DNA of 64,000 nucleotides. It comes from Macrostomum hystrix. Its lineage: Eukaryota > Platyhelminthes > Macrostomidae. Under the pieces are notes generated by a model. That model was not told the DNA's origin. It made no database searches and saw only the letters and a list, made by a program, of their open reading frames with translations. Made by a program: the position numbers and the translations under genes. The stretch is taken from positions 21,285,001 to 21,349,000 of the forward strand of contig CATNEN010000038.1 of NCBI GenBank assembly GCA_950097015.1. Reading direction: 5' to 3'. Shown here piece after piece: positions 11,847 to 22,167 of this stretch (position 1 is the first letter of the stretch; each line of letters starts with the position of its first letter).

Positions 11847-12074
11847 CTAGCCAAACAGCGGCTTCATGCCCATCATGTTCTCCGTGCAGGTGACGCACAG
11901 TTTGATGACGCCGAAGATCGACTCGCAGACAGACTGCAGCGGGCTTATGCACACCGAGAACGGTAGCAGCAGGACGTACAGCCAGCCAATCAGGAAGGCT
12001 ATCGGCCAAGCCAGGAAGATCAGAATTAGGAACCAGATGAAGGCCCACAGAAGACCGGGACACAGGTTGGCCAT
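11847..12074 (-). CDS. Small two-helix integral membrane protein, 75 aa
   Basis: A 75-aa frame starting MANLCPGLLWAFIWFLIL and ending ENMMGMKPLFG. Residues about 7-30 and 30-48 are two hydrophobic segments separated by WPIAF, like a hairpin, followed by a Cys-containing amphipathic tail (CISPLQSVCESIFG, CVTCTENM). The pattern (W-rich first helix, pro-containing turn, Cys-rich tail, ENM then GKP/MKP near the end) recalls short conserved membrane proteins of unknown function in invertebrates; that is from memory and unverified. No intron is needed. The strong hydrophobic pattern with balanced codon use in an otherwise AT-rich area favours a real gene. Function unknown. Confidence 0.55.
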   Translation of the reverse strand: MANLCPGLLWAFIWFLILIFLAWPIAFLIGWLYVLLLPFSVCISPLQSVCESIFGVIKLCVTCTENMMGMKPLFG

Positions 12075-12182
12075 ACTGACGATTTAGCAGTACTTAGATA
12101 ACTCAACCTGAGGGAGAGCAGTGGACTTCTAGATGCATCCATTCGTGTTATATCTATCATATAAATAATTGCTCTTTGCCAA

Positions 12183-15035
12183 TAACTGTCAAAAAGAGCG
12201 ACACTATATGATCTAGAAGAGAGACACTATATGATCTAGTAGAGAGACACTATGATCTAGAATAGAGACACTATATGATCTAGAAGAGAGACACTATGAT
12301 CTAGAAGAGAGACACTATATGATCTAGAAGAGTGACACTATATGATCTAGAAGAGTGACACTATATGATCTAGAAGAGTGACACTATGATCTAGAAGAGA
12401 GACACTATATGATCTAGAAGAGAGACACTATGATCTAGAAGAGACACTATGATCTAGAAGAGAGACACTATATGATCTAGAAGAGAGACACTATGATCTA
12501 GAAGAGAGACACTATATGATCTAGAAGAGTGACACTATATGATCTAGAAGAGTGACACTATATGATCTAGAAGAGTGACACTATATGATCTAGAAGAGTG
12601 ACACTATATGATCTAGAAGAGAGACACTATGATCTAGAAGAGAGACACTATATGATCTAGAAGAGTGACACTATATGATCTAGAAGAGAGACACTATATG
12701 ATCTAGTAGAGAGACACTATGATCTAGAATAGAGACACTATATGATCTAGAAGAGAGACACTATATGATCTAGAAGAGAGACACTATGATCTAGTAGAAG
12801 AGAGACACTATATGATCTAGAAGAGTGACACTATATGATCTAGAAGAGTGACACTATATGATCTAGAAGAGTGACACTATGATCTAGAAGAGAGACACTA
12901 TATGATCTAGAAGAGAGACACTATGATCTAGAAGAGAGACACTATGATCTAGAAGAGAGACACTATATGATCTAGAAGAGAGACACTATGATCTAGAAGA
13001 GAGACACTATATGATCTAGAAGAGTGACACTATATGATCTAGAAGAGTGACACTATATGATCTAGAAGAGAGACACTATGATCTAAAAGAGTGACACAAT
13101 ATGATCTAGAAGAGAGACACTATAAGATCTGAGTAGAGTGACACTATATGATCTAGAATAGTGACACTATATGATCTAGAAGAGTGACACTATATGATCT
13201 AGAAGAGTGACACAATATGATCTAGAAGAGAGACACTATAAGATCTGAGTAGAGTGACACTACATGATTTAGAAGAGAGACACTATGATCTAGAAGAGTG
13301 ACATTATATGATCTAGAAGAGTGACACTATATGATCTAGAAGAGTGACACTATATGATCTAGAAGAGTGACACTATATGATCTAGAAGAGTGACACAATA
13401 TGATCTAGAAGAGTGACACAATATGATCTAGAAGAGAGACACTATAAGATCTGAGTAGAGTGACACTACATGATTTAGAAGAGAGACACTATGATCTAGA
13501 AGAGTGACATTATATGATCTAGAAGAGTGACACTATATGATCTAGAAGAGAGACACTATGATCTAGAAGATTGACACTATATGATCTAGAAGAGAGACAC
13601 TATGATCTAAAAGAGTGACACAATATGATCTAGAAGAGAGACACTATAAGATCTGAGTAGAGTGACACTACATGATTTAGAAGAGAGACACTATGATCTA
13701 GAAGAGTGACATTATATGATCTAGAAGAGTGACACTATATGATCTGAGTAGAGTGACACTACATGATTTAGAAGAGAGACACTATGATCTAGAAGAGTGA
13801 CATTATATGATCTAGAAGAGAGACACTATAAGATCTGAGTAGAGTGACACTATGATCTAGAAGAGTGACACTATATGATCTAGAAGAGAGACACTATGAT
13901 CTAGAAGAGTGACATTATATGATCTGGAAGAGTGACACTATATGATCTAGAAGAGTGACACAATATGATCTAGAAGAGAGACACAATTATCTAGAAGAGT
14001 GACACTATATGATCTAGAAGAGTGACACTATATGATCTAGAAGAGTGACACAATATGATCTAGAAGAGAGACACAATTATCTAGAAGAGTGACACTATAT
14101 GATCTAGAAGAGTGACACTATATGATCTAGAAGAGTGACACAATATGATCTAGAAGAGAGACACTATAAGATCTGAGTAGAGTGACACTACATGATTTAG
14201 AAGAGAGACACTATGATCTAGAAGAGTGACATTATATGATCTAGAAGAGTGACACTATATGATCTAGAAGAGTGACACTATATGATCTAGAAGAGTGACA
14301 CTATATGATCTAGAAGAGTGACACAATATGATCTAGAAGAGTGACACAATATGATCTAGAAGAGAGACACTATAAGATCTGAGTAGAGTGACACTACATG
14401 ATTTAGAAGAGAGACACTATGATCTAGAAGAGTGACATTATATGATCTAGAAGAGTGACACTATATGATCTAGAAGAGAGACACTATGATCTAGAAGATT
14501 GACACTATATGATCTAGAAGAGAGACACTATGATCTAAAAGAGTGACACAATATGATCTAGAAGAGAGACACTATAAGATCTGAGTAGAGTGACACTACA
14601 TGATTTAGAAGAGAGACACTATGATCTAGAAGAGTGACATTATATGATCTAGAAGAGAGACACTATAAGATCTGAGTAGAGTGACACTATGATCTAGAAG
14701 AGTGACACTATATGATCTAGAAGAGAGACACTATGATCTAGAAGAGTGACATTATATGATCTGGAAGAGTGACACTATATGATCTAGAAGAGTGACACTA
14801 TATGATCTAGAAGAGTGACACTATATGATCTAGAAGAGAGACACTATGATCTAGAAGAGTGACACTATATGATCTAGAAGAGTGACACAATATGATCTAG
14901 AAGAGAGACACAATTATCTAGAAGAGTGACACTATATGATCTAGAAGAGAGACACTATGATCTGGAAGAGTGACACTATGATCTAGAAGAGAGACACTAT
15001 ATGATCTAGAAGAGTGAGATTATATGATCTAGAGT
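12183..15035. repeat. Large minisatellite, ~20-26-bp units, 2.85 kb, higher-order
   Basis: More than 120 units of agaagagtgacactatatg(atct) and a shorter form lacking tat. A block holding agatctgagtagagtgacac followed by tacatgatttagaagag recurs near 13129, 13249, 13449, 13649, 13743, 14169, 14379 and 14579, so blocks of several units were amplified together. This is the largest array in the window. Confidence 0.93.
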
Positions 15036-15700
15036 TTTCAGAAACATTCAGAACAAGCACAGAATTGTTATTAACACAGAAAATACATCTTACAATATTA
15101 GGTTGTTTGCTTACCTTAGTTGGCGAGAAGTACGATTGACAGATCAACTTCGAGTGAACCAATAAACAATCAATTGTAGTGACGCTTGCTTGCAACCCAC
15201 AGTGAGTGAAGTGCAGAGTTTCAAAAGACAGAAAATCTTCTAGGCCCTATTTATGTCGCGTAGTTCAGATCAGGTATCGCAAAGTCGCAAATCATTACAT
15301 TTTTTCAGACTTATCTATATCGCAGTTGTTTTCGTCGTGTATCGAGTTTTCTTACTTTTAGACCATTGATAACGAGAAGAGAGGGAGAGAAACAGAAATG
15401 AATTTAGATAGAGGACAGTATACAACACTTTGATTTACTCTCAAGAAGTTTCGTGTGGAAATTTGAGATAAGAGAGTTATGTGAATAAGAATCTGATACT
15501 ATAGATATTATAAAACAGATGGCATCGCTAAACTAATATACTGCTTATCAGCCTTGTACGCTGGTGTGCGTGTTTGCGCAGTACCAAAATGTTGATCCAA
15601 CAATTAGTTTTGTCTTCTATTGTGAAGGATTAGTTGTGTCGCAATATTCAATTGCGTATCTGTAGAAAATCGATATCAATATTTTCTGGATTACTGGACA
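15036..15700. other. Intergenic DNA, no gene seen
   Basis: No coding, RNA or repeat feature supported between two arrays. Confidence 0.5.
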
Positions 15701-15702
15701 GC

Positions 15703-16212
15703 TGAGACAAGGCGAGACAGTGGAGAGATGAGACAGGGAGAGGGGAGATGGGGAGAGATAAGACAAGGGAGAGATAAGACAAGGGAGAGATGAGACAGGG
15801 GAGAAATAAGACAGGGGAGAGATGAGACAGGGGAGAGATAAGACAGGGGAAAGATAAGGCAAGGGAGAGATAAGACAGGGGAGAGATAAGACAGGGAGAG
15901 GGGAGATAGGGGAGAGATAAGACAAGGGAGAGATGAGACAGGGGAGAGATAAGACACAGGAGAGAGGAGACACGGGAGAGATGAGACACAGGAGAGATAA
16001 GACACACGAGAGATAAGACACAGGAGAGAGGAGACACGGGAGAGATGAGACACGGGAGAGATGAGACACGGGAGAGATGAGACACAGGAGAGATAAGACA
16101 CAGGAGAGATGAGACACAGGAGAGATAAGACACAGGAGAGATGATACACGGGAGAGATGAGACACAGGAGAGATAAGACACACGAGAGATGAGACAGGGG
16201 AGAGATAAGACT
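15703..16212. repeat. Purine-rich minisatellite, ~16-bp unit
   Basis: About thirty copies of agacaggggagagata with agacacaggagagata and agacacgggagagatg variants. Nearly pure purine on the plus strand. It opens long minus-strand frames that encode only SPVSHLSRVSSL-type repeats. Confidence 0.9.
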
Positions 16213-16795
16213 GAGCTAAGTTGAGATATTGGGGAGGGTAGGTTGTGAAATTTTGGTCTCCTTTTCGCCATTTTAAATCGCTTAAAAATGATACAATGAT
16301 CATTCTTTTAAAAGCAATGTAAACTATTTCAAAATTTTAGATTATTGTAGTAGTACACTGAAGACAAAGACTTTCATTTTCCAATACTAATCAATTATGG
16401 TTGCACCATAAAAAAGGCAACACCAGAAACCAAGTTTAAAATATGGTTCTGAGTTCAAATTTACATTTTCTGTTTCAAAGCAGGTGCAAGTAATTATTTT
16501 CAACAACAACAGCTGCTAGAAACCTCACTAGGCATGCTCATGAACAAGTCAAAGAAGCTAGGCCGAGCAATCTCTGATAAGTTATCGGCACGCTATAGCC
16601 AAAGTCATAAAACTTTCTTTCCAACAGGGCTCATAGAAAACCTCGGCAAAGTTTTTTTTAACTTGACCTCGCTAAAACAATCTAACATTCTGGTTGCCAA
16701 TGGAAATGTTTTTCAGACTATGTGTTAAACAAGTACATGCACAGCAAAGTAAATGCTTTCTTCACGTTCCGAACTTTGAGAAGACTTAGAGAGTT
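16213..16795. other. Intergenic DNA, no gene seen
   Basis: Nothing supported between two purine-rich arrays. Confidence 0.45.
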
Positions 16796-17628
16796 GATAA
16801 TCAGAGAGAGAAACAGTCGACTCAGAGAGAGTAGACTCAGAGAGAGTAGACTCAGAGAGAGTAGACTCAGAGAGAGTAGACTCAGAGAGAGAGAGAGAGT
16901 AGACTCAGAGAGAGTAGACTAACAGAGATTAGACTCAGAGAGAGTAGACTAACAGAGAGTAGACTCAGAGAGAGTAGACTAACAGAGAGTAGACTCAGAG
17001 AGAGTAGACTCGGAGAGAGTAGACTCAGAGAGAGAGAGAGTAGACTCAGAGAGAGAGAGAGAGTAGACTCAGAGAGAGTAGACTAACAGAGATTAGACTC
17101 AGAGAGAGTAGACTAACAGAGAGTAGACTCAGAGAGAGTAGACTAACAGAGAGTAGACTCAGAGAGAGTAGACTCAGAGAGAGTAGACTCAGAGAGAGTA
17201 GACTCAGAGAGAGTAGACTCAGAGAGAGAGAGAGTAGACTCAGAGAGAGTAGACTAACAGAGATTAGACTCAGAGAGAGTAGACTAACAGAGAGTAGACT
17301 CAGAGAGAGTAGACTAACAGAGAGTAGACTCAGAAAGAGTATACTCAAGGAGAGAAGGTCAAGGAGAGTAGGTCAATGAGAGTAGACTCAAGGAGAGTAG
17401 ACTCAGAGAGATTAGACTAAGAGAGAGTAGACTCAGGGAGATAAGACTCATTGAGATGAGACTCATTGAGATGAGACTAAGAGAGATGAGACTCAGGGAG
17501 ATGAGACTTAGGGAGATGAGACTTGGGGAGATGAGACTTGGGGAGATGAGACTTAGGTAGATGAGACTTAGGTAGATGAGACTTAGGGAGATGAGACTTA
17601 GGGAGATGAGAAAACAAAGAAAAATCAG
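16796..17628. repeat. Purine-rich minisatellite, ~15-bp unit grading into a gagatgagactt array
   Basis: Units of gagtagactcagaga, with gagtagactaacaga variants, run to about 17420. They then change into gagatgagacttaggga units up to about 17610, directly 3' of SNRNP35 (which reads leftwards). Confidence 0.9.
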
Positions 17629-17658
17629 ACCGAGGGAGAGGAGATGCAGGGGCTGCTG

Positions 17659-18362
17659 TTATTCTCGCCGAGTAGGCCGCCGGAACGGCCTAGCCCGACA
17701 GCCGAATCGCAGCTGGCCGCTCTCCTTGCGGCCGCCGAGTCCGCCGCCAAGTCGCCTCGGAACCCAACCGGGCTGACTGAGCGAGCGCTCCCGGTCCAGC
17801 AGCACAGGCCGGCCTAGGATCTGGCATGTGGAAATGTTTTTAACGCTTTTTGACGACTCTACTGCAAGTAGGATAAGTAGGATTTTTGTTGATGATTAAT
17901 TTCCAAGTTAATGGGAAGATTATTTATGGGGCGATCTTATCATGTTCTCACCGAGGCGCCGTCGCAGCAATGCAGAGCTCTGCCAGCCGCGTCAGCGCTG
18001 TCGAATCGCACGAAGCCGTACCGTCTGGAGTGGCCGGTGGCCCAGTCGCGCACCAGTCTGCAGGCCGACACTTGCAGGCCGCAGGATTCGAACAGGCGAC
18101 GCAGGTCGGATTCCTCCGCAGCCGGATCTAGCCGGCCAACAAAGATGACACTGTCGGCAAACTCGGTTGCAGCTTCCGTCAGTTGTCCGTCATCATCAGC
18201 GCTGTCAACCGCCAGATGGACTCCCAGAAGGTGCAGTTGAGAAGGCTCGAGTCGGTAACTGGATTGGGCCAGGACGGCTCGTCGAATGGCTCTGTCGTGC
18301 GGTCCCGCTGACACACTACCGTCAGCGTTGCCTAGGCAACGAGTCAATGTATTTAATTTCAT
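17659..18362 (-). CDS. SNRNP35: U11/U12 small nuclear ribonucleoprotein 35 kDa (SNRNP35)
   Basis: Two minus-strand exons: about 18362-17952 (donor gcctcg/gtgagaac) and 17820-17659 (acceptor cacatgccag; stop TAA). The join is phase 0. The N-terminal [13 protein letters not shown] matches the PHDRA motif typical of U11/U12-35K. Next comes an RRM with RNP2-like VIFVGRL and RNP1-like RRYGFVRF. Exon 2 reads [13 protein letters not shown], then [20 protein letters not shown], the diagnostic C-terminal signature of this family, and ends PFRRPTRRE. The protein belongs to the minor (U12-type) spliceosome, where it joins the U11/U12 di-snRNP that recognises U12-type introns. About 190 aa from the Met at 18362, shorter than the human protein (about 246). 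The true 5' end is uncertain: gttgcctag/GC at 18331 could be a splice acceptor, with the start codon in an unseen upstream exon. Confidence 0.85.
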
Positions 18363-18391
18363 GTTTTCTAAGAACTCACTAATTGTCAATT

Positions 18392-19022
18392 GTTTCCATG
18401 GCAGACAATTATTTTTGCTGCATCCGAACGGATCCAAGCATCCAACGTTTTGTTGCGCATCTTCTGAAACAATTATCAAGTCGTCAGCCCTTCAGACTGT
18501 CGAGAAATTCGACGGTTCTGGCCGAAGGTTTGATTTTTCAATTAATAGCTATAGTGTAATTCATACCCCTATATACAAACTTGCACTAGGCCTCATTGCG
18601 GCCATGCCAGGCCTTCAAACTGGCGTGCCAGCTGATAAAGCACGTCACCCGAATGTGCCTGCATCATCTCCGACTTCGGTGGTCACCTACCTTTATCTAG
18701 ACGGAGCTGCTGTACCTTCAACAAGTAATAGCAGAGTTTTGGCCTATATCGAAGCTTCATCAGTGAAAATAGAAAAATGTGAAGCAGACACATTCGGGTG
18801 GCGCTGATAAAGTTTAAAGGCCAGGCAAAGGGTGTCTAGGTGTGTATGAAATACACTAGCTCTTATGGGAAAAATCATACATTCGACCAGAACCATTAAA
18901 TATCTCGACGGTGTGAAGGGCTGGCGACTTAATTCTTGTTTAGGAAGATGCGCAACAAAAAGTTGGCCTGTGTGCTTGACTTGGTCTGTTTGGCTGCAGC
19001 AAAAATAATTTTCTGGGAGCCA
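18392..19022. repeat. Imperfect foldback (long inverted repeat), ~630 bp
   Basis: The left arm (about 18395-18625) and the right arm (about 18820-19020) are diverged inverse complements. Matching words include gaagatgcgcaacaaaa, gcagcaaaaataatt, cagcccttca, cgtcgaga and ttcatac. The inner sides also pair (acccgaatgtg near 18645 with cacattcgggt near 18790). The centre has no gene. It looks like a MITE or foldback element next to the 5' side of SNRNP35; no clear target duplication seen. Confidence 0.7.
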
Positions 19023-19117
19023 GTAGTATAAAAACGGGCAGCAAAATGGCTTGACAGTCCTACTGTTAAGGCCGACGACACAATTTCTAGTTAAAATTGT
19101 GCCTTAGCTAAAATCCA

Positions 19118-19435
19118 CTATTTACCTGCCATCACTGGGTCATAGAAGCTGTCAAGGATTGGACACCAATGTCGAATCGGATCAAACTGAATTGAACCAG
19201 TGTGCTTAATTTGCACTGGCTCATTGTGCTCCAGGTGACTTTTTGAATTTGCAGAAGAATGAAGTCTGTCTGAACCTTTTGTCTCCTTGAAATCATTGTC
19301 TCGAACTTTTTTATGTTCTTTTTTATCCTTCTTTGACTTACTTTTCTTTTTCTTACTCTTCTTATCTTTTTTGTGCACTTTGTAATCTTTCTCTTGTTTT
19401 GATTTCTTTTCTTTGCTCATGCTTCTGGCTTGTTG
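19118..19435 (-). CDS. Lysine-rich small protein, partial or uncertain gene
   Basis: A probable exon begins after acceptor aaattttcag (19436) and contains a Met at 19420 (MSKEKKSKQEKDYKVHKKDK). A strongly basic Lys/Asp/Ser tract is followed by a non-repetitive tail, EPVQIKHTGSIQFDPIRHW then CPILDSFYDPVMAG. It either stops at TAG (19118-19120) or splices at GCAG/gtaaat (19126), with a further exon I cannot find. The basic tract suggests a nuclear or nucleolar RNA-associated protein, but I do not recognise it. The neat tail makes a chance frame unlikely. Confidence 0.45.
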   Translation of the reverse strand, partial: QQARSMSKEKKSKQEKDYKVHKKDKKSKKKKSKSKKDKKEHKKVRDNDFKETKGSDRLHSSANSKSHLEHNEPVQIKHTGSIQFDPIRHWCPILDSFYDPVMAGK

Positions 19436-19493
19436 CTGAAAATTTGAAACAAAAATATTTGTGTTTAGAAGCACACTTAAAAGACAACTCACT

Positions 19494-20632
19494 TTTGGGT
19501 TTACTATATTTAGTTGCTAAAATATAAACTACAATAGTGGCTTTATAAATTAAGCATTAGATTCCAAGTTATCTAGCAATTTATCTAGCAATATATAGCA
19601 AGTTATCTAATTGGATATTATATTAGGCATATTGTATTAACTGACTTATACAGACATTCAGTACATTAAAATTAAACATTTATAGCTGCTGATGAACACA
19701 TGCTAATAATGCAATTTCGTCCAGAATATTGCAACATAAGGTAAGGCTTATAGCAATCAAATTCCCCACTTCTGTGTCCTTTTTACAACATACAACCATA
19801 GCCTAACTTTTATTGTGCTAGATATAAGTGAATATAATATACTTTCTGATTAATATTTTATACTTTTTGTGAGGCCTAGCTAAAATGAAAAATGAAAAGC
19901 TAAAAATATTATTTTAAGATTTTGAATTATGACTAGTCATTTAATGAAAGGGTTAGAAACAACACATATATACAGAGTATATATATAGGCTAGAGTGAAA
20001 CAATATATATGCTTTATACAAAACAAACTGGCTAAACAGAAGCACATGATGCCTTCCGAAGATGGAAATGGAGTAGCAATTTAGTTTAACTAAAATTGCC
20101 CACACAAAGTTCCAATTGCATTTAACGATTTGTTATTGTTACAACACATTTTCTGGGTGACATATGTAATGTACAAATTAATTCTTTCATTGCTTAGCTG
20201 TTAGCTGTAACATATAGTAGTAGTTTTAGTAGTTCAATAGTAAATAGTTTTCGTTTTTTAGTTTTAATTAAAACCATAACCATGGCATAATGTTTTTGAA
20301 GTACACTTTAAGTCTAAAGTAACTTAAGCCTAATTATAATAAATGTGTAAAACAACAATATTTTATATGCATACCAGAATTTAATTTTTAGTTGCAAATA
20401 GTATAGCCAGTCTTATTCTCCTAATCAATCTTAAAATATATATGTAGCATAAATATAGTAATACATGTATAAATGTATAATGTATGCATGTATATAAATA
20501 TAAATATATAAATGTATAAATCTGTTGTAAAAATCGAATAAATGTAATAAACACTCATTCACGAACTCTAGACCGTGCATAATTATTTGTTTTTTTATAA
20601 ATCAAAATCCCCAAAGCCCAGTTCGTAGAAAG
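19494..20632. other. AT-rich intergenic DNA, no gene seen
   Basis: Very AT-rich, with TA-dinucleotide and TATA words (20440-20520) up to the retrotransposon insertion. No supported gene. Confidence 0.5.
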
Positions 20633-20941
20633 TGTAGTGCGGCTGGAAATGTTCTTTTAAAATTGCGCTAAATATTTAATTGTTGCTATACAGTAACTAT
20701 AGCGATTGCAAATAACATTATTATGTTATTAATTTCTACTTTTATGACCCTTGAAAATAATGCAAATATTAATTATAAATTATTTTAATCGTTGTCTAAT
20801 TAAAATATAATCGCACCAGTTTGAAAAGCGCGCTGCAAGCGATTGTAAGTGTAAGGCGCGGCGCGGCGTGTAAACTGAAGACGTTAAATTGCTGTAGTAA
20901 AACTGTTTAAATTCGCGGCCTTCAAACCCAGTTATACTACA
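20633..20941 (+). repeat. 5' LTR of the Ty3/gypsy element
   Basis: 309 bp, TG...CA ends, AT-rich with a GC-rich patch (gtaaggcgcggcgcgg). The copy at 27148-27456 differs by one base in my reading. Confidence 0.95.
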
Positions 20942-20956
20942 TTTGGCGACCACGCC
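20942..20956 (+). promoter_or_regulatory. Primer-binding site for minus-strand DNA synthesis
   Basis: tttggcgaccacgcc follows the 5' LTR. TGG is complementary to the universal tRNA 3' CCA, and the next ten bases would match an acceptor stem ending GGCGTGGTCG. I cannot say which tRNA. Confidence 0.7.
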
Positions 20957-20968
20957 AGCTCTACTATT

Positions 20969-22162
20969 ATGTGGAACGACCAGAACCTGGATGACGACGA
21001 TTTTTTGGAACTCCGAGGTCGACTTGTGAGACGTCAAAACGGGCACGCTATTGACGCCACGGCAGCCGCAGCGTCATTCTATGAACCATCTGAATCCATG
21101 AGTGCGCGGTCACACTATCACTCTACCGGCCAGGCGACAAACCCGTTTCTGTCATCCGAGAATGTACGAGAGACAGAGATGCGGCATGCTCCGGTTTCAT
21201 TAATATCGACAAACCCATTCCTGCCGCAGTTTGACCAGCATCCTCCAGCATTGAATCACCCGTTTTTCCAGTCGCCTCATCAGCAACATTGCCAACAGTT
21301 GTCAGAATATCAGGTTCAGCCACAGCGTTGTGTCCTGCCGCCAGTGCCAAAACCAGCTGCGTACAACGGTCGAGAGGATTTTGATGACTTTCTATTGCGA
21401 ATTGGCGCCTACATGGGCCGTTTTCCCGGCCTTTTAGATTCAGACAAGGTCAGTACTCTGACGTCCTATCTTGGACCTGCTTTCATAACGTACACCACAT
21501 GGCTGGCGATGCAGTGCGCCCATTTTGGCCTCCCACCGAGCACAACACCGGACCAGCTGCCGGAACTTTCTTACGAGAACCTGGTCGAGCACCTCCGATC
21601 GCGTCACGGTGGCTCGAAAAGTGCTGCTCTTATTCGTCGCGAATTCCGTGCCCGGCAGCGTCGCCCCGAAGAGCGATTCGAGACATACCTGACGGAGCTA
21701 CAGCGATTGGCGGCAAGGGCCTACCCGGACGTGAGAGCTCAAGCCTACGTACAGCAGATGGTCCTCGAGCAGTTCATGCACGGGCTCAACGACAACTATG
21801 TCACGGAGAGACTGCTGAACCAGCCAGTACCGCCAGGGACTGCGGAGCAAGCACTGCGAATTGCCCAACAGTTTCGCGAGACGCAGGCATACATGGCTAC
21901 TGCCAGTAGCAGCACTGGATCAGGACGAGTATTTAGCAGTGAGTTTCTGCCAAAAAGCTTGCCAGTGCCACCTAAAGCTTCGGTGCAGCCTAAGCAACCT
22001 ATTAACCAGCGGCCGATCTCATCTGAGAGGCGTGAGCAGCATCAGCCAGTAGCTGCAGGCCCAGTCTGTTTCGGCTGTAGTCGACCAGGCCACATCCGAC
22101 GCAACTGCCCAAACGCCGAGGGGGCTGGTCCACGAGGCCAGCACTGGCCCTCTCAGCACTAA
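20969..22162 (+). CDS. gag: Gag polyprotein of the Ty3/gypsy element
   Basis: 397 aa from the first ATG after the primer-binding site. The central part (roughly residues 130-300) has the retrotransposon Gag look: a helical capsid-like region with YNGREDFDDFLLRIGAYM, EFRARQRRPEERFETYLTEL and VLEQFMHGL. A Gln/Pro-rich stretch follows, then one CCHC zinc knuckle near residues 367-380 (CFGCSRPGHIRRNC). Gag assembles the particle and binds RNA through the knuckle. It ends in TAA at 22160-22162; pol lies in the -1 frame, reached by a candidate slippery site inside the knuckle codons. Confidence 0.92.
   Translation: MWNDQNLDDDDFLELRGRLVRRQNGHAIDATAAAASFYEPSESMSARSHYHSTGQATNPFLSSENVRETEMRHAPVSLISTNPFLPQFDQHPPALNHPFFQSPHQQHCQQLSEYQVQPQRCVLPPVPKPAAYNGREDFDDFLLRIGAYMGRFPGLLDSDKVSTLTSYLGPAFITYTTWLAMQCAHFGLPPSTTPDQLPELSYENLVEHLRSRHGGSKSAALIRREFRARQRRPEERFETYLTELQRLAARAYPDVRAQAYVQQMVLEQFMHGLNDNYVTERLLNQPVPPGTAEQALRIAQQFRETQAYMATASSSTGSGRVFSSEFLPKSLPVPPKASVQPKQPINQRPISSERREQHQPVAAGPVCFGCSRPGHIRRNCPNAEGAGPRGQHWPSQH
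22108..22114 (+). promoter_or_regulatory. Candidate -1 ribosomal frameshift heptamer (CCCAAAC)
   Basis: In the gag frame the bases read C CCA AAC, matching X XXY YYZ. The -1 frame is open from here into pol. About 5-10 nt downstream, gggctgg / ccagc and gaggg / ccctc can pair into a stem, the usual stimulator. It sits on the last codons of the zinc knuckle (Cys-Pro-Asn). Confidence 0.6.
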
Positions 22163-22167
22163 GACAT

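Noticed and set aside
12183-15035. CRISPR-like array
   Set aside because: No unique spacers; contiguous minisatellite units in a eukaryotic genome.
15617-16303. Three overlapping minus-strand ORFs of 152-228 aa (SPVSHLSRVSSL)
   Set aside because: Product of a 16-bp purine-rich array.
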